Assembly: GCF_051027545.1 (NCBI RefSeq)
Contig: NZ_CP194902.1
Span: 1-64,000 of the forward strand
Length of the DNA: 64,000 nt
Reading direction: 5' to 3'
Origin: Methylocaldum sp002005105
GTDB taxonomy: Bacteria; Pseudomonadota; Gammaproteobacteria; Methylococcales; Methylococcaceae
The first letter of the stretch is position 1, and every line of letters starts with the position of its first letter. The notes under the pieces are model-generated. The model ran no database searches, was not told the origin of the DNA, and saw only the letters and a list, made by a program, of their open reading frames with translations. Shown piece by piece: positions 11,563 through 20,336 of the stretch. Made by a program: the position numbers and the translations under genes.

Positions 11563-13287
11563 TCAAAACAGGAAGTACCGTTGGGCCAAGGGCAGCACGT
11601 TCGCCGGCTCGCAGGCCAGCAATACGCCGTCCGCGCGCACCGCATAGGTTTGCGGGTCGACTTCGATTCGCGGCATGTAGTCGTTGTGAACCAGCTTGCC
11701 TTTACCGATGCTTCGGGTATTCGAAACGACGCCGACGAGCTTTTGAAGTCCAAGACGTTTCGCAACCTCTGCTTCGGCCGCCGCCTTCGATAGAAAGGTC
11801 ATCGAGGTGGCCTGGCAAGCGCCGCCGTAGGCGCCGAACATGGGGCGATAATGTACCGGCTGCGGCGTCGGAATCGAAGCGTTGGGATCGCCCATCGGCG
11901 CCGCGGCGATGATCCCGCCCTTGATGATGAGACTGGGCTTCACGCCGAAGAAAGCGGGCGGCCACAGCACCAGATCGGCCAGCTTGCCGACTTCCACCGA
12001 ACCCACCTCGTGGGCGATGCCGTGGCTGATGGCCGGGTTGATGGTGTACTTCGCGATGTAGCGCTTCACGCGGAAATTGTCGTGCCGCCCCTCACCCCCA
12101 TCCCCTCTCCCAAAGGGAGAGGGGAGATATCCCCGCTGAATCTTCATTTTGTGGGCGGTTTGCCAGGTGCGCGTGATCACTTCTCCCACCCGTCCCATGG
12201 CCTGCGAATCGGACGAGATCATGGAGAATGCTCCGAGATCATGCAGAATGTCCTCGGCAGCGATCGTCTCCCGGCGGATGCGGGATTCCGCGAAAGCGAC
12301 GTCCTCGGGAATGCTCGGGTCCAGGTGATGGCAGACCATCAGCATGTCGAGATGTTCGTCCACCGTATTGACTGTATAAGGTCGGGTGGGATTGGTGGAG
12401 GAGGGCAGCACGTTGGCTTCGCCGCAGGCTTTAATGATGTCCGGGGCATGGCCACCGCCGGCGCCTTCGGTGTGATAGGTATGAATGGTGCGCCCCTTGA
12501 ACGCGGCGATCGTGTCTTCTACGAAGCCGGATTCGTTCAAGGTGTCGGTATGAATCGCCACCTGCACGTCGAAACGATCGGCAACCGAGAGGCAGCAATC
12601 GATAGCGGCCGGCGTCGTGCCCCAGTCTTCGTGCAGCTTCAATCCCATCGCCCCGGCGCGAAGCTGCTCCTCCAGCGCCTCCGGCAGACTGGCATTGCCT
12701 TTCCCGAGAAAGCCGATGTTCATCGGCAAGCCGTCCACCGACTGCAGCATGCGATGGATGTTCCAAGGTCCCGGCGTACAGGTGGTGGCGTTGGTGCCGG
12801 TTGCGGGGCCCGTGCCGCCGCCGATCATGGTGGTGATGCCGGACATCAGGGCTTCTTCGATTTGCTGCGGACAGATGAAATGGATATGCGCGTCGATGCC
12901 GCCCGCCGTGAGAATCTGGCCCTCGCCCGCGATGACTTCGGTGCCGGGCCCGACAACGATGTCGACGCCGGCCTGGGTGTCCGGATTGCCCGCCTTGCCG
13001 ATCCCGGCGATCCGCCCGTTCTTGATGCCGACATCGGCTTTGACGATACCCCAATGGTCCACGATCAGCGCATTGGTGATGACCGTGTCCACCGCGGTTT
13101 CCGACGTGCATTGGCTTTGCCCCATACCGTCGCGGATCACCTTGCCGCCGCCGAACTTCACTTCGTCGCCGTAAACCGTCCGGTCTTCCTCAACCTGGAT
13201 GAAAAGCTCGGTGTCCGCCAGCCGCACCCGGTCCCCGGTGGTCGGGCCGAACATTTCGGCATAGGCTTGCCTCCCGATCCGGCTCAT
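11563..13287 (-). CDS. ureC: Urease alpha (catalytic) subunit UreC
   Basis: A 574-residue subunit that holds the di-nickel centre hydrolysing urea to ammonia and carbamate. Visible ligands are HIH at 134-136, the carbamylated lysine in GLKLHEDWG (K217), H246 and H272, and D360 in SSDSQAMGRV. The flap histidine region VCHHLDPS is near 320. It is about 7 residues longer than the usual 567. The excess is a segment at residues 387-402 (LPSPFGRGDGGEG), where relatives have a short acidic loop; at DNA level it is a palindromic repeat. ureC overlaps ureB by 4 bases (ATGA). Confidence 0.97.
   Translation of the reverse strand: MSRIGRQAYAEMFGPTTGDRVRLADTELFIQVEEDRTVYGDEVKFGGGKVIRDGMGQSQCTSETAVDTVITNALIVDHWGIVKADVGIKNGRIAGIGKAGNPDTQAGVDIVVGPGTEVIAGEGQILTAGGIDAHIHFICPQQIEEALMSGITTMIGGGTGPATGTNATTCTPGPWNIHRMLQSVDGLPMNIGFLGKGNASLPEALEEQLRAGAMGLKLHEDWGTTPAAIDCCLSVADRFDVQVAIHTDTLNESGFVEDTIAAFKGRTIHTYHTEGAGGGHAPDIIKACGEANVLPSSTNPTRPYTVNTVDEHLDMLMVCHHLDPSIPEDVAFAESRIRRETIAAEDILHDLGAFSMISSDSQAMGRVGEVITRTWQTAHKMKIQRGYLPSPFGRGDGGEGRHDNFRVKRYIAKYTINPAISHGIAHEVGSVEVGKLADLVLWPPAFFGVKPSLIIKGGIIAAAPMGDPNASIPTPQPVHYRPMFGAYGGACQATSMTFLSKAAAEAEVAKRLGLQKLVGVVSNTRSIGKGKLVHNDYMPRIEVDPQTYAVRADGVLLACEPANVLPLAQRYFLF
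12085..12129. repeat. Palindromic repeat inserted in frame inside ureC
   Basis: Contains the near-perfect inverted repeat CCCCTCTCCC AAA GGGAGAGGGG and encodes the glycine-rich LPSPFGRGDGGEG inside urease alpha. Similar CACCCC...CCTCTCCC...GGGAGAGGGG palindromes are known as intergenic repeats in GC-rich proteobacteria. Here it sits inside an essential subunit without breaking the frame. Confidence 0.7.
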
Positions 13288-13589
13288 AAGGCCCCCATGA
13301 TCTTCTGTTGAAACCCGTAAACGCGGCGCTTGCCCGCGAACGGCACCAGCCGCACCTCGCGCGTCTGCCCCGGCTCGAAGCGCACCGCCGTGCCCGCCGG
13401 AATGTCCAGCCGATAGCCCCGCGCCAGATCCCGATCGAAACGCAAGGCCGGATTGGTCTCGAAGAAATGGTAATGCGAGCCCACCTGTATCGGCCGATCT
13501 CCGGTGTTCGCCACGACCACGGTAATGGCCTCGCGTCCCGCGTTCAGCTCGATCTCGCCGTCTTCGACGATGATTTCTCCGGGTATCAT
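13284..13589 (-). CDS. ureB: Urease beta subunit UreB
   Basis: A 101-residue structural subunit of the (UreABC)3 enzyme. Family sequence begins MIPGEI and includes ANTGDRPIQVGSHYHFFETN and the C-terminal GKRRVYGF. The length is typical. It lies between ureA (12 bases upstream) and ureC (4-base overlap), so the three structural subunits are translationally linked. Confidence 0.97.
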   Translation of the reverse strand: MIPGEIIVEDGEIELNAGREAITVVVANTGDRPIQVGSHYHFFETNPALRFDRDLARGYRLDIPAGTAVRFEPGQTREVRLVPFAGKRRVYGFQQKIMGAL

Positions 13590-13601
13590 CGAGTCTCCCC
13601 C

Positions 13602-13904
13602 CTACAAAATCGGTTCGTGAACCGTCACCAGCTTGGTGCCGTCCGGAAACGTCGCCTCCACCTGCACCTCCGGAATCATCTCCGCCACGCCGTCCATCAC
13701 ATCGTCCCGGCTCAGCAGAGTGCGTCCGTATTCCATCAGTTCCGCGACGCTGCGCCCTTCCCTCGCGCCTTCCATGATGGCGGCGCTGAGATAGGCCACC
13801 GCTTCCGGGTAATTGAGCTTCAATCCCTTGGCCTTGCGCCGCTCGGCGAGCAGCGCGGCGGTGAAGAGGAGCAGTTTGTCTTTTTCGCGTGGGGTTAATT
13901 GCAT
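13602..13904 (-). CDS. ureA: Urease gamma subunit UreA
   Basis: A 100-residue subunit with the canonical start MQLTPREKDKLLLFTAALLA and the motif LNYPEAVAYLSAAIMEGAREG. I set the start at the ATG at 13904, which gives the family length. An upstream GTG/ATG extension of 6 codons has no support. It follows ureD on the transcript after a 223-base gap that carries a palindromic repeat. Confidence 0.97.
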   Translation of the reverse strand: MQLTPREKDKLLLFTAALLAERRKAKGLKLNYPEAVAYLSAAIMEGAREGRSVAELMEYGRTLLSRDDVMDGVAEMIPEVQVEATFPDGTKLVTVHEPIL

Positions 13905-13938
13905 GGCCGGTACTACATTCAAAAACGAAAATTCATGG

Positions 13939-14114
13939 GTAGGGTGGGTTAGACGCGCCTCCTTTGACCCTTCCCTTTACACTACCTTCGTGCGCGTCGT
14001 AACCCACCAGATTAGCCTTTGAGCTTGCCCCGAACGTCGCCGGTGGGTTACGGCACGCATCAAACTCGCGTCTCAACCGGAAAGGTAATCGGAAAGCGTG
14101 CCTAACCCACCCTA
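13939..14114. repeat. Family B palindromic repeat between ureD and ureA
   Basis: Outer arms GTAGGGTGGGTTAG and CTAACCCACCCTAC are perfect inverted repeats. The inner arms GTAACCCACC and GGTGGGTTAC form a second nested palindrome. Related copies lie at 20056-20217, 34297-34320 (one arm only) and 39390-39697. In RNA it would form a long hairpin inside the urease transcript. Confidence 0.85.
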
Positions 14115-14127
14115 CATTCAAAGGTCG

Positions 14128-14952
14128 TCAAGTCGCCCAAATCCTCGGCAAGCATGCCTTCCGGCCGATGACGTCCGGACGAACGGCCCGCCACAACTCG
14201 ACCAACAGCCGGCGCAGCGGTTCGATCTGACTATCCAGTGCCCGGCACACCAGCAAACCGTCGATCAGCGTGGCTCCGAAGCCGGCTCGATCGCCCGCGA
14301 TTGCCCGCACCGACTCCAGATTTTTCGGAAGCGCGGGATAGGCGAACAAGCTTGCGGCTATCGGCTGCCCCTGCAAGCCCCAGTTCGCGTTCAAAACCTC
14401 CTCATCCACCTCGAACCGTTCGATCAGCAGCGGCCGTCCGCTCACCCGCACCGACCAGCAAAACGCAGCCCTTCCCCGATCGAACGTTTCGCCGCTGGCC
14501 GGCCTACCGAGGCAAAAGCTTTCCCAGCCGATAAACCGCGCTGTTTCCGCCAAGTCCACGTCCACCTCCGAAACGACGCGAGCCCCGCGATAGAAAATCG
14601 ACTCCTGCGGAAGCCATTCGAGCGCAGCGACGTCGTTCACCGCCAAACGCACCGTCTGCCGTGCCGGCATATCCTCGCTCCGATAGAACTTTCCCGCAGC
14701 GGGCGTGGTGATCAGAGCCCTACTCTCCTTTCCGGCCGTTGCCCGAATGTCCAGACGATCGCCCCCGACGACGCCGCCCGGCGGATGCAGAAGATACACG
14801 TGGCAAACCTCTCCTTCCGGATAAAACGGCCTTTGCACCGCAAGCGGGCCGCGGTGCCGCCGCTCCGCCAGGACGGTCCTGTCGCCTCGGGATTCGAAAC
14901 CGAGCTTGAGTTCCGCCGCCCAACCGGGGCCTCCCAATTCTTGGGCCAACAA
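14128..14952 (-). CDS. ureD: Urease accessory protein UreD
   Basis: A 274-residue scaffold (UreD/UreH) that binds apo-urease and recruits UreF and UreG. Family motifs VYLLHPPGGVVGGDRL and TTPAAGKFYRS are clear. The start is unusual: the reading frame is closed by the hupE stop TAG nine bases before, and no ATG lies near the N-terminus, so translation most likely starts at TTG 14952 (or TTG 14949). It is close behind hupE/ureJ, consistent with coupled translation. Confidence 0.93.
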   Translation of the reverse strand: MLAQELGGPGWAAELKLGFESRGDRTVLAERRHRGPLAVQRPFYPEGEVCHVYLLHPPGGVVGGDRLDIRATAGKESRALITTPAAGKFYRSEDMPARQTVRLAVNDVAALEWLPQESIFYRGARVVSEVDVDLAETARFIGWESFCLGRPASGETFDRGRAAFCWSVRVSGRPLLIERFEVDEEVLNANWGLQGQPIAASLFAYPALPKNLESVRAIAGDRAGFGATLIDGLLVCRALDSQIEPLRRLLVELWRAVRPDVIGRKACLPRIWAT

Positions 14953-14961
14953 GCGAGCCGC

Positions 14962-15546
14962 CTAGCTTCCCGCCAGAAGGTAGACCCCCACCCCCGCGCA
15001 AAACGCTCCGAGCGCCCGACGCAGCAAATCCAGATTGCCGACGGCCGCACCGAGCAGCATACCCAATCCGTGCAAGACTGCGGTCGCGATCAAAAATCCC
15101 CCGGCGTAGTGAAACGCGCCCATGTCCCGCCCGATCTCCTCGGCATGGACATAGCCGTGGAAAAGCGCGAACCCCGCCGCCAAAGCGCCCGCGAGACCGT
15201 AGCCCGCGCGCCAGTTGACGACGAGAACCAGCCCCATCACGGCGACCGAAAGCGCCACCGCCATCTCGGCGGACGGCAAAACCAAACCGAAATGCTGTAG
15301 ACCCGCCCCGACCGCCATCACGGTAACGAAGGATAGCGGTACGAGCAACAAGGCGCGACCGCCCAACGCGGCAGCCCAAACACCGACTGCGAGCATGGTC
15401 AGCAGATGGTCCGGTCCCATGAAGGGATGCGCGAATCCGGCAGTAAACCCGTGTATCGAATCCGCGCCGGTGTGGGCGAACACGCCTTCGGGCAGTGTGC
15501 CCAAGCTCACGATAACCGCCAGGCTGTGGAAAAACCGCTTACTCAT
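14962..15546 (-). CDS. ureJ: HupE/UreJ family nickel permease
   Basis: A protein of about 194 residues with a signal-like first segment (to VFAHTGADS) and about six membrane segments. The HupE/UreJ signature HPFMGPDHLLTM lies near residue 40, and a second motif HGYVHAEE lies mid-protein. The family imports Ni2+ (or Co2+) across the inner membrane, which fits its place between the urea importer and the urease genes. The ATG at 15546 is preceded by GGGAG at good distance, so it is preferred over the upstream start at 15558. Confidence 0.92.
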   Translation of the reverse strand: MSKRFFHSLAVIVSLGTLPEGVFAHTGADSIHGFTAGFAHPFMGPDHLLTMLAVGVWAAALGGRALLLVPLSFVTVMAVGAGLQHFGLVLPSAEMAVALSVAVMGLVLVVNWRAGYGLAGALAAGFALFHGYVHAEEIGRDMGAFHYAGGFLIATAVLHGLGMLLGAAVGNLDLLRRALGAFCAGVGVYLLAGS

Positions 15547-15611
15547 AAATTCTCCCAAAAATCGAAATCGGTAATGGATCTACCAAGACCCTATCCCAGT
15601 AGGTCCCAAAA

Positions 15612-15661
15612 ACCCTTCGACAGGCCGGTCCTGAGCCTGCCGAAGGGCTCAGGGCGAACGG
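15612..15661. repeat. Family C palindromic repeat (CCCTTCGACAGG type)
   Basis: Between urtE and hupE. It contains CCCTTCGACAGG...CCTGAGCCTGCCGAAGGG with arms CCCTTCG/CGAAGGG. Related copies are at 30451-30597 and 56493-56520. This type is a common intergenic repeat in several GC-rich bacteria. Confidence 0.7.
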
Positions 15662-15682
15662 GCTACTGAGATGGACTCTAAG

Positions 15683-16462
15683 CTACACGGTCAGATATCG
15701 CCGCACCAAATCTTCCGTCAATTCCGCCATGGCTCCGCCGGCGACGATGCGTCCCTTGTCCATGACCAGGAACCGGTCGGCCACGCGCTTTACGAAATGC
15801 TGTTTCTGTTCCACGAGGAGAACCGTTACCCCCATTTCCCGGTTGACGCGCACGATGGCATCGCGGATCTCGTCCGCCATCGACGGCTCGCGTTTCTCGA
15901 AATGGACCTCCTTCCCCCGCGCCCGGTTCAGGCGGATGATCACGTCGCCGATTTCGCTGACGATGTTGGGCTGTATGCCCTCGGTGGGTTCGTCGAGGAT
16001 CAGCAGCTTGGGTCTCAGCACCAGCGCCCGGCCGATGGCGAGTTGCTGCTGCTGACCGCCGGAAAGATCGCCGCCCCGGCGGCGCAGCATGGTCTTGAGC
16101 ACCGGGAAGATCTCGAAGATTTCCTCAGGGATGCGTTTGGACTTGTCGCCGCGCGCCCGGAGTCCGGTCCTGAGATTTTCCTCCACGGTCAGCATGGGAA
16201 AGATTTCCCGCCCCTGCGGGACATAGCCGATTCCGAGCTCCGCGCGGCGTTCCGCTCGGAGCGCAGTCAGCGAACGATCCTCATAGCGAATCTCGCCCGA
16301 GCGCGAGGGCAGCAGCCCCATGATGCATTTCAGCAGCGTGGTCTTGCCGACGCCGTTCCGCCCCATCAGGGCCACGCTGGACCCGGCCGGAATATCGAGA
16401 CTCAGATCCCAGAGCGTGTGGCTTTCGCCGTAGTATTGATTCAGTGCGGCAACGCTCAGCAT
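15683..16462 (-). CDS. urtE: Urea ABC transporter ATP-binding protein UrtE
   Basis: A 259-residue LivF-type ATPase of the urea importer. Walker A is GRNGVGKTT (34-42), the signature LSGGQQQQ lies near 133-140, and Walker B LLILDEPTEGIQP near 153-165. It is longer than usual UrtE (about 230): between the D-loop helix and the LLVEQ strand it carries about 28 extra residues (roughly 183-208), and the helix-like IGDVIIRLNRARG is partly echoed by IRDAIVRVNREMG. Its ATG shares one base with the urtD stop (TGATG), so translation is coupled. Confidence 0.95.
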   Translation of the reverse strand: MLSVAALNQYYGESHTLWDLSLDIPAGSSVALMGRNGVGKTTLLKCIMGLLPSRSGEIRYEDRSLTALRAERRAELGIGYVPQGREIFPMLTVEENLRTGLRARGDKSKRIPEEIFEIFPVLKTMLRRRGGDLSGGQQQQLAIGRALVLRPKLLILDEPTEGIQPNIVSEIGDVIIRLNRARGKEVHFEKREPSMADEIRDAIVRVNREMGVTVLLVEQKQHFVKRVADRFLVMDKGRIVAGGAMAELTEDLVRRYLTV

Positions 16463-17277
16463 CAGGCCCCCAAATAGACTTCGATGACGCGCGGATCGTT
16501 CTGCACCTCGTCCATGCGGCCCTCGGTCAATACGGAGCCTTCGTGCAGCACGGTGACCTTGCGGGCAATCGAACGCACGAACTCCATGTCGTGCTCCACC
16601 ACCACGACCGAGTGCTTCCCTTCCAGCGACAACAGCAGCTCGGCGGTCCGTTCGGTCTCCTGGTGGGTCATCCCCGCCACCGGTTCGTCGACCAAGAGCA
16701 GCTTGGGCTCCTGCATCAGCAGCATGCCGATTTCCAGCCATTGCTTCTGGCCGTGGGACAGCTCGCCGGCCCGCCGGTCGCGGTGGGCAGTCAAGCCGAC
16801 GGTCTCCAGCACTTCGTGGATCGCATCCCGCTGCTCCCCGGTCAATCGCGCGAACAGGGTCGGCCACACCCGGCTGTCGGTGCGCATGGCCAGCTCCAGG
16901 TTTTCGAACACGGTTTGCTTCTCGAACACACTGGGCTTCTGGAATTTCCGGCAGATGCCGGCTTCGGCGATGGCCGGCTCGTCCAGTTCCAAAAGATCCA
17001 GGGTTTGGCCGAAATAGATCGTACCCTTGTCCGGCCGGGTCTTTCCGGTGATGACGTCCATCATCGTCGTCTTGCCGGCGCCGTTCGGCCCTATGATGCA
17101 GCGCAGCTCGCCTTCGTCGATGTACAGGGTCAGCGCGTTAAGCGCCCGGAATCCGTCGAAGCTAACCGTGACTTCTTCCAGATAAAGGATCGGCTTGTGC
17201 GCCGGCTCGATCCGGCGATCGGCGGCGGGTTGGTCATGCGCCGGAGCGCCGGGAATTTCCGCCTTTGCGGCGATCAT
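16462..17277 (-). CDS. urtD: Urea ABC transporter ATP-binding protein UrtD
   Basis: A LivG-type ATPase of about 271 residues. Walker A GPNGAGKTT, signature LSHGQKQW, Walker B LLLVDEPVAGM and the H-loop VVEHDMEFVRS are visible. The C-terminal LAEGxL/V-type tail ends VEVYLGA as in urea transporters. The ATG at 17277 overlaps the urtC stop by 4 bases. A longer frame upstream is a shadow of urtC. Confidence 0.96.
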   Translation of the reverse strand: MIAAKAEIPGAPAHDQPAADRRIEPAHKPILYLEEVTVSFDGFRALNALTLYIDEGELRCIIGPNGAGKTTMMDVITGKTRPDKGTIYFGQTLDLLELDEPAIAEAGICRKFQKPSVFEKQTVFENLELAMRTDSRVWPTLFARLTGEQRDAIHEVLETVGLTAHRDRRAGELSHGQKQWLEIGMLLMQEPKLLLVDEPVAGMTHQETERTAELLLSLEGKHSVVVVEHDMEFVRSIARKVTVLHEGSVLTEGRMDEVQNDPRVIEVYLGA

Positions 17278-18359
17278 GCGGCTTGCTCCTTTCGACGCCA
17301 AAACCCGGTCAGGCCTTCGGGGAGCAGCAAGGTGACCAGTACGAATATCGCCCCCAGGGCGAACAACCACATTTCCGGCAGCACGCCGGTGAACACGGTC
17401 TTGGCGTAATTCACCAGAATCGCGCCGACCACCGCGCCGTAAAGCGTTCCGCGACCGCCGACCGCGACCCAGACGACGATCTCGAGCGAGTTCAGCGGCG
17501 AAAATTCGCTGGGATTGATGATGCCGACCTGGGGCACGTACAAGGCCCCGGCGATGCCAGCGAGGACCGCGGAAAAGACGAAGACCCAGAGCTTGAACTG
17601 TTCGACCCGATAACCCAGGAAGCGCACGCGGTTTTCGGCGTCGCGGATCGCCGCGACCACCCGACCAAGCTTCGATTCGACCACCAGGCGGCTGGCCGCG
17701 TACGCCCCCATCAACGCAATCGCCGAAGCCGCGAACAGCGCCGCGCGCGTGCCGTCGGACTGCAAATTGAAACCCAGGATGTCCTTGAAATCGGTCAGGC
17801 CGTTATTGCCGCCGAAGCCCATCTCGTTGCGGAAGAATGCCAGCATCAGGGCGTAGGTCAGCGCTTGAGTGATGATGGAAAGATAGACGCCGGTCACCCG
17901 CGAGCGAAACGCAAGCCATCCGAACACATAGGCCAGCAGGCCCGGCGCCAAAGCCACCACGAGGAGAGAGAACCAGAAATGATCGAAGCCGTACCAATAC
18001 CAGGGCAATTCCTGCCAGTTGAGAAAGACCATGAAATCCGGCAGTACCGGATTGCCGTACACGCCGCGTTCGCCGATCTGCCGCATCAGATACATGCCCA
18101 TCGCATAGCCGCCCAAGGCAAAAAAAGCGCCGTGGCCGAGGCTCAGGATGCCGCAATAGCCCCAAACCAGGTCCACGGCCAGCGCCAGTAGTGCGTAGGT
18201 CAAGTATTTGCCCACCAAGGTCACGGTGTAAGTCGAAAGGTGCAAGGGCGACGATTCCGGCAAGGCCAGATTCGCTAGCGGAACGAGCACGGTTATGGCC
18301 GCCAGCATCGCCAGAAACGGAACGTCAACCGTCGATTTCCGCAATAAACCGAACGCCAT
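17274..18359 (-). CDS. urtC: Urea ABC transporter permease UrtC
   Basis: A 361-residue branched-chain amino acid type permease with about ten hydrophobic segments. LSLGHGAFFALGGYAMGMYLM, LTNFKDILG-like LTDFKDILGF and the cytoplasmic coupling motif RDAENRVRFLGYR match UrtC proteins. It is three bases downstream of urtB and overlaps urtD by 4 bases. Confidence 0.96.
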   Translation of the reverse strand: MAFGLLRKSTVDVPFLAMLAAITVLVPLANLALPESSPLHLSTYTVTLVGKYLTYALLALAVDLVWGYCGILSLGHGAFFALGGYAMGMYLMRQIGERGVYGNPVLPDFMVFLNWQELPWYWYGFDHFWFSLLVVALAPGLLAYVFGWLAFRSRVTGVYLSIITQALTYALMLAFFRNEMGFGGNNGLTDFKDILGFNLQSDGTRAALFAASAIALMGAYAASRLVVESKLGRVVAAIRDAENRVRFLGYRVEQFKLWVFVFSAVLAGIAGALYVPQVGIINPSEFSPLNSLEIVVWVAVGGRGTLYGAVVGAILVNYAKTVFTGVLPEMWLFALGAIFVLVTLLLPEGLTGFWRRKEQAA

Positions 18360-18362
18360 GGA

Positions 18363-20006
18363 TCAAGCCTCCGCTGCCCGGCCCTTCTGCGGGAACAATC
18401 CGCGCGGGCGTTTCTGGATGAATAGGATGATGAACACGAGCATCAGGATTTTCGCCAGCACCGCGCCGGCGTACGGTTCCAGCAGCTTGTTGGCGATCCC
18501 CAGCGAAAATCCGCCAATCAGGGTGCCCCACAAGTTGCCCACCCCGCCGAACACCACCACCATGAACGAATCCACGATGTACGACTGCCCGAGATTCGGT
18601 CCCACGTTGGTGAGCTGGCTGAGCGCCACGCCGGCGACGCCGGCGATGCCCGAGCCGAGGCCGAAGGTCAGCGCGTCGACCCGGTCGGTCGGAATGCCCA
18701 TGGCTTTGGCCATGGCGCGGTTTTGCGCGACCGCCCGCACTTCCAGACCAATCCGGCTACGTTTCAGGACTTGCAGCAAGGCTGCGAACACCAGAAGGCA
18801 AAACATCAGGATGTAGAACCGGTTCAAGGTCAGCGACAACGCGCCGTTGATTTCCAGCGAACCGCTCATCCAGGCCGGCGTCGCGACGCTGCGATTCAGG
18901 GGCGAAAAGATCGTACGGACGAGCTGCTGAAGAAACAGGCTCACACCGAACGTCGCCAGCAGGGTTTCGAGCGGCCGCCCGTACAGAAACCGGATGACGC
19001 CGCGCTCGATGGCGATCCCGACCAGCGCGGACAGCAGAAATGCCGCCGGGATGGCCACGAACAAGGAAATGTCCAGATGCCCAGGCATCAGCTGCTGGAC
19101 CACGTAGGTGGTGTAGGCGCCCAGCATCATCAATTCGCCGTGGGCCATGTTGATGACGCCCATGACGCCGAAGGTGATCGCGAGACCGATGGAGGCAAGT
19201 ACCAGCACCGCGCCCAGGCTCAAACCGAAAAACACTGTCTCGGCCGCGCGATATACCGCCAGCTTGGATTCGATGGATTTGACGGCGACCTGCGCCGAGT
19301 GTCGAACGTCCGGGTCGGGCTCAAGATATTGTCCCGCGTCGTCTTTCTCCAGCAATTGATTCAGACGGTTGAGCGCATCCGGATTGAGGCTGCCGTGCAA
19401 GACATTGATGGCGGCGATGCGCACGGCCTTGTCGTCGCTGGAGAGATCGGCCAGAGCCAAAGCCGTTTCGATCGCTTCCGACACCTTGGCATCGGTTTCG
19501 GTATTCAGTCGGGCCCGCAGCAGTTCGAGGTTTTCTTCGTCCAGCGATTTGCTCATGGCCTCGACCGCCTTGAGCCGCTGAACAGGGTCGTCCGCCGTCA
19601 ATTCGAGCCGCCCGAGGGTTTCGCGCAAACTCGTGCGCAGCGCATTGTTGACGCCGACCTTCTTGAGATCGAACTTGCCGACTATGCCCAAAGTTTCTCC
19701 GTCGAGGACGTTCACGATAGCCAGGCCGTCCTCGGCCGGATCGCCGAAAACGACGCTGCCGTCGTCCTTGCGGTAATAAAGCCGACCGTCGAGCAGAGCC
19801 CGCAACACGGGCGCGACCCTCGGGTCCTTGGTTTCGGCGAGCCGATCGACGGCTTCGCCCAATTCAGTCAGAGGAGCCTCCTTGAGCCGGGCCAATGCGT
19901 CGACGAACGGTCCCCCCGGCTCCGCCACCGCATTGCACAAGCCCGGCATCATCATAATCAGCATGGCGATACACCATCTGCTCATGCCGAAAATCAAAGG
20001 TCTCAT
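18363..20006 (-). CDS. urtB: Urea ABC transporter permease UrtB
   Basis: A protein of about 547 residues. The N-terminal 240 residues (signal peptide, then a helical repeat-like periplasmic region with LEDVNVL-type segments) precede a LivH-type permease with GVMGVINMAHGELMMLGAYT. This extended N-terminus is normal for UrtB. I chose ATG 20006 because GGGAG sits 5 bases before it; an in-frame start at 20030 has no site. A 330-base gap with a large palindrome separates it from urtA. Confidence 0.95.
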   Translation of the reverse strand: MRPLIFGMSRWCIAMLIMMMPGLCNAVAEPGGPFVDALARLKEAPLTELGEAVDRLAETKDPRVAPVLRALLDGRLYYRKDDGSVVFGDPAEDGLAIVNVLDGETLGIVGKFDLKKVGVNNALRTSLRETLGRLELTADDPVQRLKAVEAMSKSLDEENLELLRARLNTETDAKVSEAIETALALADLSSDDKAVRIAAINVLHGSLNPDALNRLNQLLEKDDAGQYLEPDPDVRHSAQVAVKSIESKLAVYRAAETVFFGLSLGAVLVLASIGLAITFGVMGVINMAHGELMMLGAYTTYVVQQLMPGHLDISLFVAIPAAFLLSALVGIAIERGVIRFLYGRPLETLLATFGVSLFLQQLVRTIFSPLNRSVATPAWMSGSLEINGALSLTLNRFYILMFCLLVFAALLQVLKRSRIGLEVRAVAQNRAMAKAMGIPTDRVDALTFGLGSGIAGVAGVALSQLTNVGPNLGQSYIVDSFMVVVFGGVGNLWGTLIGGFSLGIANKLLEPYAGAVLAKILMLVFIILFIQKRPRGLFPQKGRAAEA

Positions 20007-20055
20007 CTCGTCTCCCGAATTCTTGAACAAAGTCTGGTCGCGAATGTTTCCGTCG

Positions 20056-20217
20056 CAGGGTGGGTTAGGCGCGTACCAGAAAACGTTTTCTGGCGGTCAC
20101 TGGGCTATGAACGCGCCGTAACCCACCGATTCCGTGGCCTTGCCCGGTGGGTTACGGCGCGCGACACCACCAGCGAACATTGCGGACTCAGTGCAAGGCG
20201 CGCCTAACCCACCCTAC
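20056..20217. repeat. Family B palindromic repeat between urtA and urtB
   Basis: Outer arms AGGGTGGGTTAGGCGCG and CGCGCCTAACCCACCCT and inner arms GTAACCCACC/GGTGGGTTAC. It is of the same family as the copy between ureD and ureA. The rest of the 330-base gap (20218-20336) shows no gene. A hairpin here could stabilise the urtA message and lower read-through into urtB. Confidence 0.85.
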
Positions 20218-20336
20218 GGCGGAACCCCGAGTCAAAACCTCGCCCCCGCCTATCCCGTATTCCGTTCGCCGCTGTCGTAGCCGGCGGGAGAGGGAGAGGT
20301 TTTGCGTCGGCCTATCCCCAGAAGAAACCCCATCGA

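Noticed and set aside
11851..13311. 486-residue open frame antisense to ureC
   Set aside because: A shadow of a GC-rich coding gene: no recognisable domain, and it covers the urease alpha gene on the other strand.
18723..20207. 494-residue frame antisense to urtB
   Set aside because: Shadow of urtB; no domain, Gln/His/Arg-rich composition typical of antisense frames.
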